DNA from: a virus
Length of the DNA: 27,186 nucleotides
IMG/VR virus record: IMGVR_UViG_3300022929_003229
Span: 1 to 27,186 of that record
Strand: one strand, 5' to 3'
Position 1 is the stretch's first letter, and each line of letters begins with the position of its first letter. A program made the position numbers and the translations under genes. Below the pieces are notes generated by a model, which was not told the DNA's origin, ran no database searches, and worked only from the letters and a program-made list of their open reading frames with translations. Of the stretch, positions 1 to 6,752 are shown in pieces.

Positions 1-1
1 T

Positions 2-1555
2 TCCGAAGAAGGTGAAGAAGGTGAAGAAGAATCAGAAGAAGAAGAATCAGATCAAGATTCTAACAAATCAGAAGAAGGAGAAGGTTCAGAAAAAAGTAGT
101 ACTAGGTCTCCTCTAGATCAACTTCTTGATGAAATGAACAAATCAATTACTGATCATGCTTTCAGAGAAAAAGAATCAGAGTTATACAAAACTGAACATG
201 ATTGGTCTGATCCTGAACCAACTTATTTTGAGATCAAAGATAAAATCAAATATAAAAATTACATTGTTGATTTCAAAGAAATTGATAAACAGTTTGGTCC
301 TAGTGAATCGAATGAAAAAGGTTTAAACAGAACTAGAGTTTCTAAAACAGTCAAAGAGTTTCAAGACTCAAACAAAAAGATCATCAACTATATGGTCAAA
401 GAATTCGAAATGAAAAAAGCAGCTGCAGCTTACAAAAGAAGTTGGTCAGCTAAATCAGGTGAGTTGAACATGGATAAACTTCACTTGTTTCAATTAAAAG
501 ATGATATCTTCAATAGAGTACAAGTTACTCCGGAAGGTAAGAATCATGGTATCGTTATGGTACTAGATTGGTCCGGATCCATGTCAGGTACAGTTCAAAA
601 TACAATAGAACAAGCATCATTACTTTCAATGTATTGTAGAAGACTTGCAATACCATTTACTTTGTTTGCTTTTAGTGACTCATACATGAGACATAGAAAT
701 TATGATGATGACTTTGAAACTATTCAGAAAAAAGATGAATACAAAAGATATGGTAAAGAATTTGAAAAAACTGATACAGAAAATGATTGGACATTAGGTA
801 ATCTTGGACTTCTAGAAATGTTCTCAGATAGAATGTCTAATACAGAATTTACAAGAGCAATGGAAAATTGGTTTCAACTTGGTTACACAATCGATCATGG
901 ATACAGTTATTACTATGATGAATCGACAACTCATGATACTAACTTTTTTATACCAATGGGATTGCATTTAGGTGGTACTCCTCTTGATCATTCAATCGTA
1001 GTTCTAAGAGATTACATTTTAGATTTTCAAAGACAACATAATCTTGATATCTGTAGTTTTATTACTCTTACAGACGGATCCAGTCATTCACTATTTACAA
1101 GAGGTAGTAATCCTCACATAGTAGATAGAAAAAGAAATCTAACTATGAAACTGGCTAACACTGGATACAGATCAACAACTCATGGTCTTTTGAATTGGTT
1201 GAAAGAAACTACAGGTTGTAACACTATCGGATTTTACATCAAAGAAAACAGACCAAAAGATGTCGTGTGGGATGCACAAAATTTTTGTGATACTAAATGT
1301 TCTGCGTATGGTGTTGAAGGTGATATCAAAGTAAAAGAATTCAGACAAATTGCAACTACTTTCAATGATGGTTGTTATGATCTAGCGATTATTATTAATC
1401 AAAAGAAAATATCAATCAACTATGATGAAGATCAACTTAATGTTGATCAAGGTGCAAACAAAGGTGCTTTGAAAAGAGCATTAGTAAAAGCGGGTAACAA
1501 CAAAATGAAACAAAGAGTTATCTTAAATCAATTTGTAGAACAAATGGCGGTATGA
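2..1555 (+). CDS. cobT: CobT-like VWA-domain protein (5' partial)
   Basis: The reading frame is open to the left edge, so the first 44 codons seen here are the inside of a larger gene; the ATG at 134 is internal. The visible N-terminal part is a Glu/Ser-rich acidic linker (about bases 2-110), as found between the two halves of CobT proteins. The C-terminal half has a von Willebrand A fold: a MIDAS motif DWSGS at about 566-580, and a later TLTDGSS strand near 1066-1086 that fits the third MIDAS loop. In bacteria CobT pairs with the AAA+ protein CobS in cobalt chelation; T4-like marine phages often carry both. The next gene is a CobS-like ATPase, so a CobS/CobT-type chaperone or chelatase pair is likely. 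No other cobalamin gene is seen, so the real substrate is unknown. Confidence 0.85.
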   Translation, partial: SEEGEEGEEESEEEESDQDSNKSEEGEGSEKSSTRSPLDQLLDEMNKSITDHAFREKESELYKTEHDWSDPEPTYFEIKDKIKYKNYIVDFKEIDKQFGPSESNEKGLNRTRVSKTVKEFQDSNKKIINYMVKEFEMKKAAAAYKRSWSAKSGELNMDKLHLFQLKDDIFNRVQVTPEGKNHGIVMVLDWSGSMSGTVQNTIEQASLLSMYCRRLAIPFTLFAFSDSYMRHRNYDDDFETIQKKDEYKRYGKEFEKTDTENDWTLGNLGLLEMFSDRMSNTEFTRAMENWFQLGYTIDHGYSYYYDESTTHDTNFFIPMGLHLGGTPLDHSIVVLRDYILDFQRQHNLDICSFITLTDGSSHSLFTRGSNPHIVDRKRNLTMKLANTGYRSTTHGLLNWLKETTGCNTIGFYIKENRPKDVVWDAQNFCDTKCSAYGVEGDIKVKEFRQIATTFNDGCYDLAIIINQKKISINYDEDQLNVDQGANKGALKRALVKAGNNKMKQRVILNQFVEQMAV

Positions 1556-1563
1556 TAAAAAAC

Positions 1564-1593
1564 TTGAAACCGCTGGTACCCTTTTTGTATAAT
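1564..1593 (+). promoter_or_regulatory. Promoter of the conserved GGTAC family, copy 1
   Basis: A TTGAAA -35 box at 1564-1569 and a perfect TATAAT -10 box at 1588-1593 are separated by 18 bases. The spacer (CGCtGGTACcCTTTTTG) is shared with two other copies near 23206 and 23421, and the surrounding sequence 1561-1608 is nearly identical to 23418-23466. It lies in the 82-base gap before cobS and should drive that gene from host sigma70 RNA polymerase. Confidence 0.8.
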
Positions 1594-1637
1594 ATGTACA
1601 TAATGAAAAATAATCAAATTAACGAGGTAAATATAGT

Positions 1638-2816
1638 ATGATTAAATTGACAGCTCAACATGAGAAATTTATTGACGCAGCTGCTGGACTCTATCCAGGA
1701 CAAGCTGAGTTTTCAAAATCACAAATCAAAAAGATTTGTGCAGAGACAGGATGTCCAAATCCTTCATGGTTACAAAAACCAGCTTACAGAGTAGGACATG
1801 GTACTTACTCTTTAGAACTAGCAGGTGTTGCAGTTCAAAACAATGTAGTTGATCTACCAGTAGGTCCTACTTCAACGGGAGCAGTTAATGTTCTCTTAAA
1901 TGATGTTTCAGTTGTACCTGAACAAATCAAAGAGTATGTTCCTTTTGGACACTTTACAGATTTAAAATCAATCCTCAGTTCAGGATTGTTCTTTCCAGTT
2001 TTCATCACAGGATTATCAGGTAATGGTAAAACTATGATGGTTGAACAAATATGTGCTAGACTCAAAAAAGAATGTTACAGAGTCAATGTTACTATTGAGA
2101 CCGATGAAGATGATCTTATCGGTTCTAATACATTGGTTGATGGTAACATTGTTTTCAGAGAAGGACCTGTTCTCAAAGCAATGAGAAAAGGTGCTGTTCT
2201 TTTGATTGACGAAATCGATCTAGCGTCTAACAAAATTATGTGTCTTCAATCAATACTTGAAGGTAAAGGTTACTTAAACAAAAAAACTGGTGAATATGTT
2301 TCTCCAGAAGATGGTTTTACAATAGTCGCGACAGCGAACACTAAAGGTAAAGGATCCGATGATGGTAGATTTATCGGGACTAATGTTCTTAACGAAGCTT
2401 TTCTTGAAAGGTTCTCAATTACAATGGAACAAGAATATCCTTCAAATGCAATTGAGAAAACAATTCTCAAAAAAGAATTTGAGAAACTTGGTGTCACTGG
2501 TTACGGAGACTATGTTGATAACTTAGTCACTTGGGCTGATGTTATCAGAAAAAGTTTTTACGAAGGAGCAATTGATGAATTGATCTCAACTAGAAGATTG
2601 GTTCACATTGCACAAGCTTACAAAATGTTTGATAACAAATTGAAAGCAATCGAAATGTGTGTTGCAAGGTTTGATTCAGAAACGAAATCAACTTTCCTTG
2701 ATCTCTACACTAAAGTAGATGATGAAGTTATCAATCCTGAAACAGAGGAGTCAGAACTATCATCGGAAGTCAAAGATGATTATGATACTCCTGACAACTC
2801 AGAAGATATATTTTAA
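1638..2816 (+). CDS. cobS: CobS-like MoxR-family AAA+ ATPase
   Basis: A 392-residue AAA+ ATPase. Walker A is GLSGNGKT (residues 125-132) and Walker B is LLIDEID (188-194); the stretch TANTKGKG followed by NEAFLERF fits sensor 1 and the arginine-finger region. The N-terminal about 100 residues are a separate phage-type domain. CobS normally hydrolyses ATP to remodel a target with the help of CobT, whose homologue lies just upstream. The start has a GAGG ribosome site at 1624-1627 and its own conserved promoter. The C-terminal tail is acidic. In T4-like marine phages this gene is common; whether it acts in cobalamin synthesis or as a general chaperone is not known. Confidence 0.9.
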   Translation: MIKLTAQHEKFIDAAAGLYPGQAEFSKSQIKKICAETGCPNPSWLQKPAYRVGHGTYSLELAGVAVQNNVVDLPVGPTSTGAVNVLLNDVSVVPEQIKEYVPFGHFTDLKSILSSGLFFPVFITGLSGNGKTMMVEQICARLKKECYRVNVTIETDEDDLIGSNTLVDGNIVFREGPVLKAMRKGAVLLIDEIDLASNKIMCLQSILEGKGYLNKKTGEYVSPEDGFTIVATANTKGKGSDDGRFIGTNVLNEAFLERFSITMEQEYPSNAIEKTILKKEFEKLGVTGYGDYVDNLVTWADVIRKSFYEGAIDELISTRRLVHIAQAYKMFDNKLKAIEMCVARFDSETKSTFLDLYTKVDDEVINPETEESELSSEVKDDYDTPDNSEDIF

Positions 2817-2831
2817 AATGATTTACCTCGG

Positions 2832-2875
2832 CCTCTCTCCTAATGTTTGTTCTGAACTAAGGGGGGAGGTTTTTT
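2832..2875 (+). terminator. Rho-independent terminator after cobS
   Basis: The left arm CCTCTCTCCT (2832-2841) pairs with AGGGGGGAGG (2860-2869), with two G-U pairs. A run of six T follows at 2870-2875. It lies 16 bases after the cobS stop and should end the cobT-cobS transcript. Confidence 0.8.
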
Positions 2876-2903
2876 CAGAGATAAATAATAACCGAGAATT
2901 AAT

Positions 2904-2999
2904 ATGACTCAATATGACGATAAAGTAGAATTTCAAAGATTAACATTAGAAGCTGAGGAGTGGCAAAGATACCACGAAGTGTTCATATTCATAGATTAA
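2904..2999 (+). CDS. Small acidic protein, 31 residues
   Basis: A short frame from ATG 2904 to TAA 2997-2999. It begins MTQYDDKVEF and is rich in Glu, Asp and aromatic residues. It is the first frame after the cobS terminator, and a weak late-type box GATAAATA (2880-2887) lies upstream. It overlaps the GTG start proposed for the next gene by 40 bases in a different frame, so one of the two starts may be wrong. Not recognised; no signal peptide or membrane segment. Confidence 0.4.
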   Translation: MTQYDDKVEFQRLTLEAEEWQRYHEVFIFID

Positions 3000-3178
3000 C
3001 TTCTATGTGGTATGAGACAGAGGACTCAAAAGTTGATTTTAAAAAAGGTAATGTGATCGATACACAATTCAATAGTGGTCGAATAGAAAGAAAACAAAAA
3101 GGTAAACTAATCAGAACTTTTGGTAAAGACTTAAAAGGTGAAGATTTAGTTAGAGCTTATATTAGAGGTATTGCTTAA
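2960..3178 (+). CDS. Hypothetical basic phage protein, 72 residues
   Basis: The frame from GTG 2960 encodes a small Lys/Arg-rich protein (begins MAKIPRSVHI). The start is uncertain: the only AGGAG sequence touches the GTG itself, and the next in-frame ATG is at 3005, which would give 57 residues and remove most of the overlap with the upstream small frame. The stop TAA overlaps the ATG of the next gene by one base, so the two are probably translated together. No known domain recognised. Confidence 0.6.
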   Translation: MAKIPRSVHIHRLTSMWYETEDSKVDFKKGNVIDTQFNSGRIERKQKGKLIRTFGKDLKGEDLVRAYIRGIA

Positions 3179-3432
3179 TGTCTAGTATATCAGAATTACT
3201 GTATATGAAAATGGATAATGGTAAATACATCTATGGTACCAATTTAGACATAGGTAAGTATTCAGTTGAACACAATGTAGAATGTGAAAGAGAATTTGAT
3301 CATGTCAATCCTTCAACTTTATATTCAAAATTTACTTATGTTGGAACAGATAATAATCCGACTAACTTTGAGACACAAAGTAGATACATGGATTATAAAC
3401 AAGGTAAGATAATTGGTAAGGAGAAATGGTAA
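3178..3432 (+). CDS. Hypothetical protein, 84 residues
   Basis: Starts at an ATG that shares one base with the preceding TAA, and ends in a TAA that shares one base with the next ATG. It is therefore the middle gene of a tightly coupled trio. The protein is polar, rich in Tyr, Asn and Asp, with no membrane segment and no motif I can name. Confidence 0.6.
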   Translation: MSSISELLYMKMDNGKYIYGTNLDIGKYSVEHNVECEREFDHVNPSTLYSKFTYVGTDNNPTNFETQSRYMDYKQGKIIGKEKW

Positions 3433-3557
3433 TGGATTTTTTATACAATCTATTTTGGTTACCTATGAATTCTATTGAGTTATTATTCAATATAGGATTA
3501 TGGGTTTTATTAGGTTATGTAATTTACGAAGGTGTTCGTAAGTACAAGGATCAATAG
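3432..3557 (+). CDS. Small membrane protein, 41 residues
   Basis: ATG 3432 overlaps the stop of the upstream gene (TAATG). The protein begins MDFLYNLFWL, has one hydrophobic helix at about residues 16-32 (ELLFNIGLWVLLGYVIY) and ends in a short basic tail. This is the pattern of a single-pass inner-membrane peptide with the tail in the cytoplasm. Function unknown; T4-like phages have many such peptides in their accessory regions. Confidence 0.6.
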   Translation: MDFLYNLFWLPMNSIELLFNIGLWVLLGYVIYEGVRKYKDQ

Positions 3558-3655
3558 GGGCTTCGAGCTCGGGTAGGGACAGGAGTACGACATTATACAA
3601 AGAGGACAATTTTATTCTAGCTCTTGTAGTATAGACAGCGACTCCATCCCACCAA
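3557..3655 (+). ncRNA. Candidate structured RNA next to the tRNA genes
   Basis: This stretch is visibly richer in G and C than its surroundings and folds on paper into one long irregular hairpin. GGT (3572-3574) plus GGGA (3576-3579) pair with TCCC (3647-3650) plus ACC (3651-3653), with A3575 bulged. GGAGT (3582-3586) pairs with ACTCC (3641-3645). Further in, TATAC (3594-3598) pairs with GTATA (3629-3633), and AAGAG (3600-3604) with CTCTT (3621-3625). The right arm ends in ACCA, like a mature tRNA 3' end. No good reading frame crosses it. T4 encodes two small stable RNAs in its tRNA cluster, so a stable RNA here would not be unprecedented. It does not fit a tRNA cloverleaf. Confidence 0.45.
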
Positions 3656-3665
3656 ATTTTATTTT

Positions 3666-3818
3666 ATGATTTTATATTTAGAAAAACAATTAGATGATGC
3701 GTATGATGTTTACAGAAGAAATCAGATTAAACATGATGCAGCATTTATATCAAAAGAAAACTTTAGGACAATGTTCGAAGAACTAATGGATGTAGTTTAC
3801 GCAGATGACACCGATTGA
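3666..3818 (+). CDS. Hypothetical protein, 50 residues
   Basis: ATG 3666 to TGA 3816-3818. Begins MILYLEKQLD; mostly helical and charged, with an acidic C-terminus. It overlaps the start of the zinc-ribbon gene by 14 bases in another frame, a usual phage coupling arrangement. Not recognised. Confidence 0.5.
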   Translation: MILYLEKQLDDAYDVYRRNQIKHDAAFISKENFRTMFEELMDVVYADDTD

Positions 3819-3996
3819 TTTTGAAAAGAAATTTGGTCCAGGAAAATGTTCCAAGTGTGGAACATATATTGACTCAGATGTAGAACTTTATGTTGCTACT
3901 AATTTGACAGGAAGACCAAGTTTAGTCAAAGATCAGTTAGTATTAGTTGATCCAGAGTTTTGTGAAATATGTTATGAAAAAATTTCGGGGCGGTAG
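3805..3996 (+). CDS. Small zinc-ribbon protein, 63 residues
   Basis: Two Cys pairs, CSKC (residues 15-18) and CEIC (53-56), are spaced as in a treble-clef or zinc-ribbon fold binding one zinc ion. The stop codon TAG (3994-3996) lies inside the following tRNA-Ala gene, whose first base is 3987, so the coding region and the tRNA overlap by ten bases. Such small zinc proteins can bind nucleic acid or protein partners; the role here is unknown. Confidence 0.65.
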   Translation: MTPIDFEKKFGPGKCSKCGTYIDSDVELYVATNLTGRPSLVKDQLVLVDPEFCEICYEKISGR

Positions 3997-4062
3997 CTCA
4001 GTAGGGAGAGCGTCTGGTTTGCATCCAGAAGGTCGTGGGTTCGATTCCCTCTCGCTCCACCA
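3987..4062 (+). tRNA. trnA: tRNA-Ala (anticodon TGC)
   Basis: Full cloverleaf of 76 bases. Acceptor GGGGCGG pairs with TCGCTCC (two G-U pairs). The D stem is GCTC/GAGC. The anticodon stem TCTGG/CCAGA encloses the loop TTTGCAT, giving anticodon TGC at 4020-4022. The T stem GTGGG/CCCTC has one U-U mismatch around TTCGATT. CCA is encoded at 4060-4062. It reads GCA and other GCN alanine codons. Confidence 0.95.
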
Positions 4063-4067
4063 GATTC

Positions 4068-4143
4068 GCTATCGTAGCTCAGTTGGCAGAGCAGCTGATT
4101 TGTAATCAGCAGGTCGTCGGTTCGAATCCGACCGATAGCTCCA
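4068..4143 (+). tRNA. trnT: tRNA-Thr (anticodon TGT)
   Basis: Full cloverleaf of 76 bases. Acceptor GCTATCG/CGATAGC is perfectly paired. The D stem is GCTC/GAGC. The anticodon stem GCTGA/TCAGC has the loop TTTGTAA with anticodon TGT at 4101-4103. The T stem is GTCGG/CCGAC. CCA is encoded at 4141-4143. It reads the A-ending threonine codon favoured in this AT-rich genome and lies five bases after tRNA-Ala, so both probably come from one transcript. Confidence 0.97.
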
Positions 4144-4180
4144 GTTTGACAAATTTAAAAAATGAGAGTACAATTATATT

Positions 4181-4462
4181 ATGATTTCAGAATACAATTA
4201 TAAAAGACCACTTAGTGAATACTGTTATGAAGAAACAGAACATTATGGTGGCGTTCAAAAACTTTACCAATTTGATAACAAGAAAGGAGCTAGTGTTATT
4301 AGACACGAAGGTTCTTATGGGTACAAAGATGGTAAATGGGAGTTGGCAGTTCTAGATGAAGAAGGTGATCTAGATTATTCAACAGAGATCACTAGTGATG
4401 TCATTGGACATTTAGAGTGGAAAGAAGTTTCAGCTTTACTTAGGAGAATTCAAGCATTATGA
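4181..4462 (+). CDS. Hypothetical protein, 93 residues
   Basis: First gene after the tRNA pair, ATG 4181. The protein is acidic and polar with alternating aromatic and charged residues (for example a GSYGYKDGKWELAVLD hairpin-like stretch at about residues 44-59), suggesting a small beta-rich fold that ends in a helix. Its TGA overlaps the ATG of the following membrane peptide (ATGA). I do not recognise the family. Confidence 0.65.
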   Translation: MISEYNYKRPLSEYCYEETEHYGGVQKLYQFDNKKGASVIRHEGSYGYKDGKWELAVLDEEGDLDYSTEITSDVIGHLEWKEVSALLRRIQAL

Positions 4463-4623
4463 ATGAATTGGAAATAATGTGGAACATAATGGTACCACTA
4501 ATAGTTATTGGTTTGTGTTTGGGTATACTTTTCAGCTTTGTTGCTGGGTCAATCAGACTTGGTTGGAAGTTTGCACCTTACATTATTGTGTTTGGTTTTA
4601 TAGTATGGTGGTTTAATTTATGA
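4459..4623 (+). CDS. Small two-helix membrane protein, 54 residues
   Basis: ATG 4459 overlaps the upstream TGA. Residues 11-30 (MVPLIVIGLCLGILFSFVAG) and 40-53 (PYIIVFGFIVWWFN) are strongly hydrophobic and are joined by a short basic loop (SIRLGWK). That is the layout of a hairpin inner-membrane protein. Its stop overlaps the next start (ATGA at 4620-4623). Size and shape would allow a small holin-like or membrane-remodelling role, but nothing shows it. Confidence 0.6.
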   Translation: MNELEIMWNIMVPLIVIGLCLGILFSFVAGSIRLGWKFAPYIIVFGFIVWWFNL

Positions 4624-4757
4624 GTGATAAGTATATAGAAGTATGTAAGTTACATTGGAAAGAAATATTGACACTTTCTTTCGCATGGCATTTTGTGGTT
4701 GATTGGTTAGTATTAGCTATCGGTATTTTAATTGGTATGCACATAGGACATCATTAA
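4620..4757 (+). CDS. Small membrane protein, 45 residues
   Basis: Coupled by ATGA to the preceding membrane peptide. One hydrophobic helix at about residues 28-43 (DWLVLAIGILIGMHIG) follows a mixed N-terminal helix with several Trp and His residues. The C-terminus is GHH. Function unknown; it forms a pair with its neighbour and they may interact. Confidence 0.55.
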   Translation: MSDKYIEVCKLHWKEILTLSFAWHFVVDWLVLAIGILIGMHIGHH

Positions 4758-4758
4758 T

Positions 4759-5247
4759 ATGAATATTTTTTATTTGAATGAAAATCCTGAGATAGCTGCA
4801 GTAGAACATAATGATAAACATTGTGTAAAGATGATCTTAGAATCAGCACAAATGTTATGTACTGCACATAGAGTTCTTGACGGTGATGAAAGAGCTGATG
4901 AACTTTTCATGTACAAGAAAGCTCATGTAAATCACCCAAGTACAATATGGGTTAGAGATAATGTACACAACTATTGGTGGTTATATAGATTATTCGAAGC
5001 ACTATGTGATGAATACACATATCGTTATGGTAAAGGACACATGACAGATTTAAAATTGAGAGACACATTGAGAAAACCACCCATGAACATTCCGGTTAAC
5101 AAAAAGTTTTATCAACCACCTCAATGTATGCCTGATCAATATAAAGGTGAAGATTCAGTTGAAGCATATCAAAAATATTACATGGGTGAGAAAAGTAGTT
5201 TTAGTGTTTGGAAAAAAAGACCAACACCAACTTGGTATATAGTATGA
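4759..5247 (+). CDS. Conserved phage-type hypothetical protein, 162 residues
   Basis: ATG one base after the upstream stop. The protein begins MNIFYLNENP and is rich in Tyr, Trp, His and Cys, with helical stretches such as HCVKMILESAQMLCTAHR (residues 21-38) and NVHNYWWLYRLFEALCDEY. The conserved-looking polar residues (HNDKHC, NHPSTIWVRD) suggest an enzyme or nucleic-acid binder rather than a structural protein. It resembles proteins I associate with T4-like marine phages but I cannot name the family. It ends in ATGA, overlapping the SET-domain gene. Confidence 0.7.
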   Translation: MNIFYLNENPEIAAVEHNDKHCVKMILESAQMLCTAHRVLDGDERADELFMYKKAHVNHPSTIWVRDNVHNYWWLYRLFEALCDEYTYRYGKGHMTDLKLRDTLRKPPMNIPVNKKFYQPPQCMPDQYKGEDSVEAYQKYYMGEKSSFSVWKKRPTPTWYIV

Positions 5248-5576
5248 AAAAATTTGGACCACAACATTACAAACCATTACCTGACGGATTGACTATTGCT
5301 AGTTCACCTATAAATGGTAATGGATTATTTACAAAAACAGATTTGAAAGCAGGTGCCTTTCTTGGTGTGACTCATGTATGGGAAGCAAATAGATGGGATT
5401 GGATAAGAACACCTCTTGGTGGTTTTATAAATCATTCAGAGGATCCTAATTGTTTTATCAATATGAATATTCATTATCATAATGGACAACAAAGAGAGTT
5501 GTATACAATTAAACCTATAGAAGAAGGTGAAGAATTAACTGTTTATTATACAGTAGGATATGATGATTGTGACTAA
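5244..5576 (+). CDS. SET-domain protein (putative lysine methyltransferase)
   Basis: 110 residues from the ATG at 5244, which overlaps the upstream TGA; an upstream in-frame start at 5208 would run inside the previous gene. It shows the minimal SET layout: a first strand with GNGLF (residues 25-29), the core pseudoknot motif NHSEDPNC (63-70), which matches the family signature for cofactor and active-site binding, then the second half of the knot EGEELTVYYT (94-103) with its tyrosines. SET enzymes transfer a methyl group from S-adenosylmethionine to lysine side chains. No pre-SET zinc domain is present. The target could be a host or phage protein; unknown. Confidence 0.8.
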   Translation: MKKFGPQHYKPLPDGLTIASSPINGNGLFTKTDLKAGAFLGVTHVWEANRWDWIRTPLGGFINHSEDPNCFINMNIHYHNGQQRELYTIKPIEEGEELTVYYTVGYDDCD

Positions 5577-5787
5577 GTGGCATGGTGGTAAAGGTTCTAA
5601 AAGAAGACCAGAGAAACCTGGTCAATATCAAGATCAATGGGAAAGAATTTTTGGTAAACCAAAACCAGAAGTAAAAGAACATAAGAAGACACCCAAGCAT
5701 GGTGTAACTAAAGTTCATAGAGACAGAACAAAATATAACAGAAAGAGGGTTGACAAATCAGAGTTCTGTAGTAAAATAGATATATGA
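5569..5787 (+). CDS. Small basic conserved phage protein
   Basis: A 72-residue, strongly basic protein (TKWHGGKGSKRR near the start; HRDRTKYNRKR near the end). Starts at ATG 5560 or 5563 are possible, but I prefer GTG 5569: it gives M-TKWHGGKGS, the form I associate with this kind of protein in T4-like marine phages, and it reduces overlap with the SET gene. The charge suggests nucleic-acid binding. The stop overlaps the next start (ATGA). Function unknown. Confidence 0.6.
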   Translation: MTKWHGGKGSKRRPEKPGQYQDQWERIFGKPKPEVKEHKKTPKHGVTKVHRDRTKYNRKRVDKSEFCSKIDI

Positions 5788-6095
5788 GTTTGAAAATAGA
5801 TTATAAATTTAGTGAAGGTGAACTAGTAAAAGAATTGAAAGAATATATCGATTCAACATATGGTAAAGACTCAGGATCACATTACAATCAAAACAAATTT
5901 CAAGCAACAGAATTTATAGTAGACGGTGGACATGGAGAAGGTTTCTGTATTGGTAACATTCTCAAATATGCTCAACGCTATGGTAAAAAGGAAGGCTATA
6001 ATCGTAAAGACTTACTGAAAGTTTTACATTATGGTATAATTGCACTTCATGTGCATGATCTAAATAATGGAGAAAGTGAAAATGAAATTAAGTAG
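5784..6095 (+). CDS. DUF3310-like protein (predicted nucleotide-metabolism family)
   Basis: 103 residues. The central stretch CIGNILKYAQRYGKKEGY followed by DLLKVLHYGI (about residues 54-85) matches the DUF3310 pattern of a helix with N-x-x-K-Y-x-x-R plus a following Lys/Asp helix. DUF3310 proteins are widespread in phages and are often annotated as nucleotide kinase-like without proof. It overlaps the gp45 start by 14 bases, placing it in the replication operon. Confidence 0.6.
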   Translation: MSLKIDYKFSEGELVKELKEYIDSTYGKDSGSHYNQNKFQATEFIVDGGHGEGFCIGNILKYAQRYGKKEGYNRKDLLKVLHYGIIALHVHDLNNGESENEIK

Positions 6096-6750
6096 CAACA
6101 CACTTAATGTCCTGAATAATTTTTCGACAATTAATTCAGGTATAACTGTTAAGGCAGGTAACGAATTGTCAACAGTTAGTGCGATGAAAAATATCTTCGC
6201 AAAAGCAGTCGTAGATGAAACATTCGATCAAGAACATTCAATCTATGATTTATCAGAATATCTTGGAGCAGTATCATTGTTTGATACACCAGACTTCAAT
6301 TTCAATGGAGAATCAGTAAATGTAACTGAAGGTGATAACTCAGTAACTTATTACTATGCTGATCCTCAAATGGTTATATCACCACAGAAAGATATTACAA
6401 TGCCAGATCCAGAGATCACTTTTGATCTTGATGATGAAGTACTTGGAAGTTTACTCAAAGCTTCGTCGGTACTATCATTACCGGATATGGTTTTATCTAG
6501 TGATGGTACAACAGTTTCATTAACAGTCAAAGACAAAAAGAATTCTACATCTAACACTTACAGTAGAGTAGTTGCTCAAGGTAACGGTTCAACTTTTGAA
6601 ATGTTCTTGAGAATGGAGAACATCAAAGTTATCAATGGTAACTATACAGTCTTTGTATCATCAAAAGGAATAGCTCAATTTACTAATAGAGACATTGCAG
6701 TTGAATACTTCATAGCTCTAGAACCTGACTCAACTTATAATGAAGGTTAG
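6082..6750 (+). CDS. gp45: Sliding clamp, DNA polymerase processivity factor gp45
   Basis: 222 residues, close to T4 gp45 (228). The start is set at ATG 6082 because the family begins M-K-L-S; the in-frame ATG at 6067 adds five residues. The opening (LNNFSTINSGITVKAG) and the closing stretch (YFIALEPDSTYNEG, compare T4 YVVALEADSTHDF) match the T4 clamp. gp45 forms a trimeric ring on DNA that holds gp43 polymerase and also activates late transcription in T4 by contacting the late sigma factor. It is followed three bases later by gp44, its loader. Confidence 0.93.
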   Translation: MKLSSNTLNVLNNFSTINSGITVKAGNELSTVSAMKNIFAKAVVDETFDQEHSIYDLSEYLGAVSLFDTPDFNFNGESVNVTEGDNSVTYYYADPQMVISPQKDITMPDPEITFDLDDEVLGSLLKASSVLSLPDMVLSSDGTTVSLTVKDKKNSTSNTYSRVVAQGNGSTFEMFLRMENIKVINGNYTVFVSSKGIAQFTNRDIAVEYFIALEPDSTYNEG

Positions 6751-6752
6751 TA

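Noticed and set aside
1561-1608. Direct repeat with 23418-23466 as transposon or recombination ends
   Set aside because: A third, diverged copy at 23206 keeps only promoter boxes, their spacing and the spacer core, which points to promoters and not to mobile-element ends; no transposase or integrase lies between.
1603-1641. A 12-codon leader peptide before cobS
   Set aside because: Opens at the conserved ATGAAA after the promoter and ends overlapping the cobS ATG, but there is no ribosome site and no regulatory codons; not enough support.
2719-2907. A 62-residue frame over the end of cobS
   Set aside because: It runs through the cobS tail and the terminator hairpin in another frame; a shadow of the real gene.
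3557-3654. A third tRNA or a tmRNA ending in CCA
   Set aside because: No acceptor stem pairs with the bases before ACCA in cloverleaf order, there is no TTCRA T-loop, and no tmRNA resume frame; the arms form one long hairpin instead.
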